A model generated the notes under the pieces. That model did not search any database and was not told the origin of the DNA. It worked only from the letters and a program-made list of their open reading frames with translations. A DNA stretch of 64,000 nt from Euwallacea fornicatus (lineage: Eukaryota > Arthropoda > Insecta > Coleoptera > Curculionidae), in the NCBI RefSeq assembly GCF_040115645.1, contig NC_089566.1, positions 2,604,001 through 2,668,000 on the forward strand. The letters are read 5' to 3'. Below, piece after piece: positions 59,134-64,000 of the stretch. The first letter of the stretch is position 1. Every line of letters begins with the position of its first letter. The position numbers were made by a program, and so were the translations under genes.

Positions 59134-61319
59134 TATATTTTCCCGTAACGTTTAAACACCAATAGCATTTCTCTTTACAACTCTCACGTTTACATTCACG
59201 TTTTAGCTCCAATTACGTACTGTTGGGATATCCAGTATGTGTAGCCTTAGTTTTAGTTTTTATTTATTTTTTTATTAACATAATTTATCTATTTATAAGA
59301 GGAGATGATTGACTTGTGACTCGAGCATTTTTAATGAGTATTATAGAGAGACCAAAGCCTTAATCGTGACCGTTGTCTTATTATTTTCTTTTTAACTGCA
59401 TTACACTTCGGCTCCGTTTGGGAAGCACCGACATTCAGTTTCATTCTGACATTTGCCCAGTTTAAACTGACAATGGCAAAAGCATTGCACTACGACCCCC
59501 AATGGGTTAAATGTACTAAGCTATTGGACATATCGGACCAAAAATTAATTTAAAAACACTTTAAAACGTGGGAATGTGTTCGTTCACATCCGGCTCTTTC
59601 GGCTCAATTCCGATGAGCCGATGTTATCGCGTAATATAATTAAAAATTCATGACCCGATCCGGATGTCATATTCGCTCACCTATTAAGATTAGTGTTTTA
59701 TGTTTATAAATAACCAAAATGGTTCATCTCACTTTGTACAGCTGAATTCTGCTGGATGGACTTGGATTTGGCGAACAACATTAACTTCATCAACACATTT
59801 ATTTCCACCAAGGATCAATTTTTTTAGGAGACCCTGTCTACTTGAAAAAGTTTTTAGGAACATTTTCTCCATATGGAGCGGGTTTCAAATCTCTTACTAA
59901 CGCGCTAAAGTCCTTTAGTTGTATTATGCTGAGTGCGAGATGTGGCAATTAAAATCGGTGCGGTAAAGATCGCGCCAAGCTAACCGAAAATGCTAAATTT
60001 TAACCAAATTTGACTATACGTTAATGGAAAAGAATCTCATTTCTCATTGTGACTGCTGGTGAACGCCAGGAATTGGAGAAAAGTGTTTTCGGCGCGGGTA
60101 AGTATTAGACTGAGTAAAGGACTACTGTAAACGGTTTGATTGCCACAGTCTCGTACATGGGACATTACCAGGTCACTATCTGTCAGTGGTAAAATCCGGG
60201 ATATGTCGATGTATTTCTCTTAACTTTAGATTCTTCTCCTTCGTCGACGGCGTTAGTCTGGCAATAGTGCTTAATAGTTTTGTGAAATTTTACGGTCTAT
60301 CAACCCGCGCCCTCTGTAAGGCAAACCGCAAGCGGTTCTCTAAGACCTTTTCACCGAACGTGCAACAGCCATGCCAAAAGACCATGGTAGAAATTATAAT
60401 CTTTGTACAGCAAAGCGTAGAATTGTAATGGTATTTTCACAGAGACGCACAAACCACGTACAGAGTGTAAATATAACTACTGCGTTAAATAAAATGAAAA
60501 ATAGAGGAAGAAATGTCTAATTTAAATCTTAACAAGTTCGTGGACACTCGAGAGAGCTCGTGCCGCGTGCAATGTTGGACATAATAGTTTTTCACTGTGT
60601 CTCTATAAAAAAAAATATATATACTTGTTTGGGACGGTCATATACGCGTAATTGTGTCATTCTTAGAGGGACTAAGATCTTTGTTAAATGACGGTAGAAG
60701 CTACCCTGTCAAAGCGCACTGTTCAGAATTTTTGTGATGTGCCACAGTGGCTATTGACGTTGCAGTGCTGCGGGCATTGTTTCGTCAGGAACAATGACAG
60801 TCAAATCTTTGATGGACAGGTTTTCATTTAAGCTCCAATAAGTTCCGTAACGATATTGTCAACAAAATAAACTGCAAACAAAACTTTATTTGATAAATAT
60901 ACGCAATCTCAAACAGCTCTCTCGTCGTTTACAGTAGAACGATCTTATTTAGCGTTGTGGAATCAAATAACGAGCAAAAATATCACAAACGATCTTGCAA
61001 CTTTCACAATCCGATATATATGGTATTTTCCCGATGTAATGTATTTAACGGCAACGATAAGACGGCCCAGAGATGGCACGTAGAGACCGCGTTTCGACGA
61101 CACATAGGAGACAATTACAGCCGGACAGTCCACGAACGTGCTAAATAATTTAAAATTAATTAATACTAGTTATCATAAAACCTGACAATCACCAGTATTA
61201 TTGTTATTTTAGTTTTTCTTACCTCAAACCGCGCCTTCCCCTTAATATTAAAAGCGTGTGGAACGGACGCCGCGTTTCAAAATAAGCGCAAACCCTGAAA
61301 CATCTCTCCTCTGCTTGTG

Positions 61320-61560
61320 CAAGAGTTGTCAAATTGTTATGCGCGCGCAATCAGCTCAGCGAGTAAATGAAATCTAGCGTTGTCATTGGTGGAATCGGGC
61401 TCTCACCATTGACGTTCGTTTCGTTCTTACAGCCAACGGCGCACGCGCACTTTAAGATTTTCCGGGTTCCTCGCCATTCCACACACGTTAATTTACTTGA
61501 ATTGAAAAGTGAAGACTTCAAGTGCGCAATTTAGTCTATTAAATCGTGACCGATGAATTA
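61320..61560 (+). promoter_or_regulatory. Promoter-like GC-rich patch
   Basis: Contains GCGCGCGC-type CpG clusters, an ATTGG (inverted CCAAT) at about 61386 and GCGCACGCGCAC at about 61440, in otherwise AT-rich sequence. A short ATG frame (12 codons) begins at 61553. No gene could be attached to it on either strand. Confidence 0.2.
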
Positions 61561-62382
61561 CCGTACACTTCGTCAAGAAAATCTCTGCAGTGCCGAATAA
61601 CGACCTTTTCCAAATCGACGTTCACGTAACTTGTGATTCGGAACTAAACTGTCGAAGCTCGGTATACTGGGGGTGTCGTGAATTTGAGATCGGCCGCCAG
61701 ATTGAGTGTTTCGTATTAATTGTAATTTGACGGCCTTCCGCAAATGCACAGCATTTCGTTTCACACGCGTTCAAAAATATTCAAGGGTCCCCTGGTATGC
61801 GAGCTTGTGTGAAACTATGGAGATTTCTGGTAGGGCACAAACAGAGGGCAAGACATTGTCAAATTAAAACGTGGACTACGGTGTAGTCTACCCAATAAGG
61901 TAGCTTAAGACAGGGTATTTTAAAAAAAGAGATAAACGAAATTCTCTAAGGGCGAACCCGTACGGCAGCGACAGTTGCATATATAACTATTTTTGTTATT
62001 AGTAGCTAATATGCCTCTATTGTTCAATTTTCTACTCAATAGGAGCGTCGAACGCGCTGATAAACGGGTATATTATCATTGTTATATCAATATTTAGACT
62101 GTCTAGGAAAAAGACTTTCGATAAAATTAGCCTACCTATAGTATTTAATATTAGTGTCTGTTAAGAGAAATGTCAAAGATGTGGAAAGTATTATAATTGT
62201 TACTTTATCAGTGTATTGTATAACCTTTTGTCTATAATTTAAATTACCGAATCTTTCCGACGCAAGCAATACTGTTTCCAATAACCGGATACGCCTATAT
62301 TATAACGATTAACCTCCTAGTATTATTATTAAGTATTATTAAGTTTAAAGTTTAAAAATTAGCCCGTGTTGCCGAAATAGAA

Positions 62383-62532
62383 ATGAATAATTTCGCAAGA
62401 AGTAACAATAATTATGATGGCAAATATGACCCTTCGTTTCTGCAGAGGTACGGTTACAGAAACAACGAAGTAACTACACCAGATCTACCTGTTGTAACAA
62501 GAGCTGCGAGCAAAAGTATTGGCCTAAATTGA
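62383..62532 (+). CDS. Hypothetical small ORF, 49 aa
   Basis: ATG to TGA encodes a hydrophilic protein (MNNFARSNNNYDGKYDPSF... ending KSIGLN). Its balanced composition stands out from the AT-rich background, and acceptor-like sequences (ctgcag at about 62442) lie inside it, so it might be or overlap a terminal exon. No family is recognised and there is no clear signal peptide or promoter. It may be spurious. Confidence 0.2.
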   Translation: MNNFARSNNNYDGKYDPSFLQRYGYRNNEVTTPDLPVVTRAASKSIGLN

Positions 62533-64000
62533 ATGTTAAGTGTTTGTAAGTGTCATCGTTATTAATTGTATTAATTGTTGTACGCCACTGTTGTAATTAG
62601 CCTCGAGTTCAAAGGGAGCTTACCACTGAATTTTATTTCATTTCTATTTCTGGAGTGCCCCTCGCACCGCACCAGTGGGTTGGCTGGGGGCTAATGAGCT
62701 CTGCGACTCGTTTATTTTATATTAAAATAACGTACTAAGTGGTCGGAAATGCGAGTAATCGGGGCAACCTACAGTGCGACCCAAATTGGTCCTGCATGTT
62801 TGAGTACCGTGAGAACGATTTTCAGTTTTTCCTTTGTTAAGGCCAATTCCTAAATGCTAAAAACTACGTTTCCTGAAGTCGAAATATTTTTTAAATGTGT
62901 GAAAACGTCATTAATGTAACTTCATGCGAGAGATCTCAACTCTATTCCATTTTCAATTGTGACATTTCGGTTCTGGAATATCAACAGTAACTTTATTCTT
63001 TCGACGTCGCTTTCTTTTCGTTAGAATAACAACATTTCCACTGCGAATTATTTAACAAACTCATCGTTGAAAGGCCGCCGTCTAAGCCCAAGATCAATCG
63101 GGAAGCTTGCAACGAACCTAAGAGAGATGGATAATTTGAAGGGCCTAAGAAATTGCAGAAGCTCTGAAGAGCAATGGCTCAAGCATTATCAAATCGACGA
63201 ACGAAAAAAAAAAAACAACTTGTTGTAGATATCTCAGAGCTGAGCGATCGCAGCTACAAGTCGAGCACGCGGACGGGTAGCTGGCAAAGAATTGTCCTAA
63301 CAAACTACTTTGCTCATTTTTGGAGGACAATTTTGGTCTTTTCAAAATAACTCGTAAACGAAAAAACTTAGAATCCGTTGGAAAACGGCGTCGAACTCTC
63401 GCCCTGCAACCGGAATTTTCTGGCCGCTACAGACTCAAAGGTGCCCGTACATGTAGACCCAATTCGGGGCATAAACAGTCGAATAAGAAATGTTAAATAT
63501 ATGTCTGCGTATAGATTCTTTAAGCTATCATTTTCATTTCATTTTCTGTGATTTAGTATAGACTTTTACCGTTCGAAATACTTGTTCATTTCCTGCCAAC
63601 CAAGCAAGCAGCGTGAGCCCTAATTGAGGATAAGTAGGAATAGGTACCAAAACTGAAAGCGTTGGTTGTTCTCTGGCATCACTGTATATGTCAATGCTAA
63701 GGAACACGTGAAAGGCAGTCATAATACAAAATTAACATTGGGGGGAAATACCTATTGGTTTGAAACAACCTACCGCAATTTTGCATAAGAAAGAAAAGCG
63801 TAGTAGATCACTTTCTTATTTTGGGTCGGTACTACCGCTAAATCGTAAATTGACGAATGCTTAATCTTGTATTATACCGGCCATCAACGATACCAACGTA
63901 TGATCAGGGACCTACATGGACATGTTCCTTCGAACCTTTGGTTCTTTGAGAAAAGCCCTGCGAATTTAATCACAAACATCTTGGCATCTACTTTAAGTTT

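Larger units (their letters stand above)
59134..64000. other. 3' flank, mostly unexplained non-coding DNA
   Basis: No recognisable gene. A promoter-like GC-richer stretch (61320-61560) and a 49-codon ORF (62383-62532) are listed separately as weak candidates. The remainder is AT-rich without visible repeats of note. Confidence 0.5.

Noticed and set aside
1..64000. CRISPR arrays, rRNA genes, integrases or prophage-like modules
   Set aside because: No regularly spaced direct repeats, rRNA-like conserved segments or prokaryotic genes were seen; the window is an animal nuclear sequence.

Overview
This is a eukaryotic, AT-rich nuclear window, almost certainly from an insect. The three recognisable host genes are conserved animal genes with insect-type features: introns of about 50-60 bp beside very large ones, GT-AG splice sites, no operons, and a FoxP gene with the alternative forkhead exons known from Drosophila. 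The rest is full of Tc1/mariner-type DNA transposon debris. A beetle is my best guess, but order cannot be fixed from this sequence. All four protein-coding genes are on the + strand.

Layout. (1) 1-11100: the 3' part of a FoxP transcription factor gene. It covers the end of the zinc finger, the leucine zipper, the forkhead domain with two mutually exclusive second-half exons (4034-4182 and 4533-4705), the acidic tail and a 3'UTR ending near 11090. The upstream exons lie outside the window. (2) 11100-15965: transposon remnants. (3) 15966-18252: an eight-exon gene for a secreted, charged, dibasic-rich protein of about 635 residues with a 12-cysteine C-terminus. It resembles a prohormone or neuropeptide precursor and has an apparent GC-AG intron. 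(4) 19413-24170: a short oxysterol-binding-protein-related protein (ORP1/2 type, seven exons) with two transposons in its introns. (5) 24171-36060: non-coding, with several dead mariner-class transposases, one of them (32087-33334) still with both terminal repeats. (6) 36060-55424: a GC-rich promoter-like stretch with a possible distal first exon, then about 19 kb of AT-rich DNA with several foldback transposons. (7) 55425-58035: an RGS protein of the RZ (RGS17/19/20, Drosophila Dhit) class with an N-terminal cysteine string. (8) 58036-64000: 3' flank with one probable transposon and little else.

The four genes have no evident joint pathway; this is ordinary insect gene order. The most striking features are the FoxP exon pair, in which one exon replaces a DNA-contacting histidine and adds an AT-hook-like motif, and a dense set of TA-flanked foldback elements. 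Among these are a near-perfect 679-bp palindrome, two foldback elements 14 bp apart, and one that seems to carry a captured first exon with its splice donor. I saw no CRISPR array, rRNA, intact tRNA or prokaryotic feature, and nothing I can defend as a wholly new biological system.
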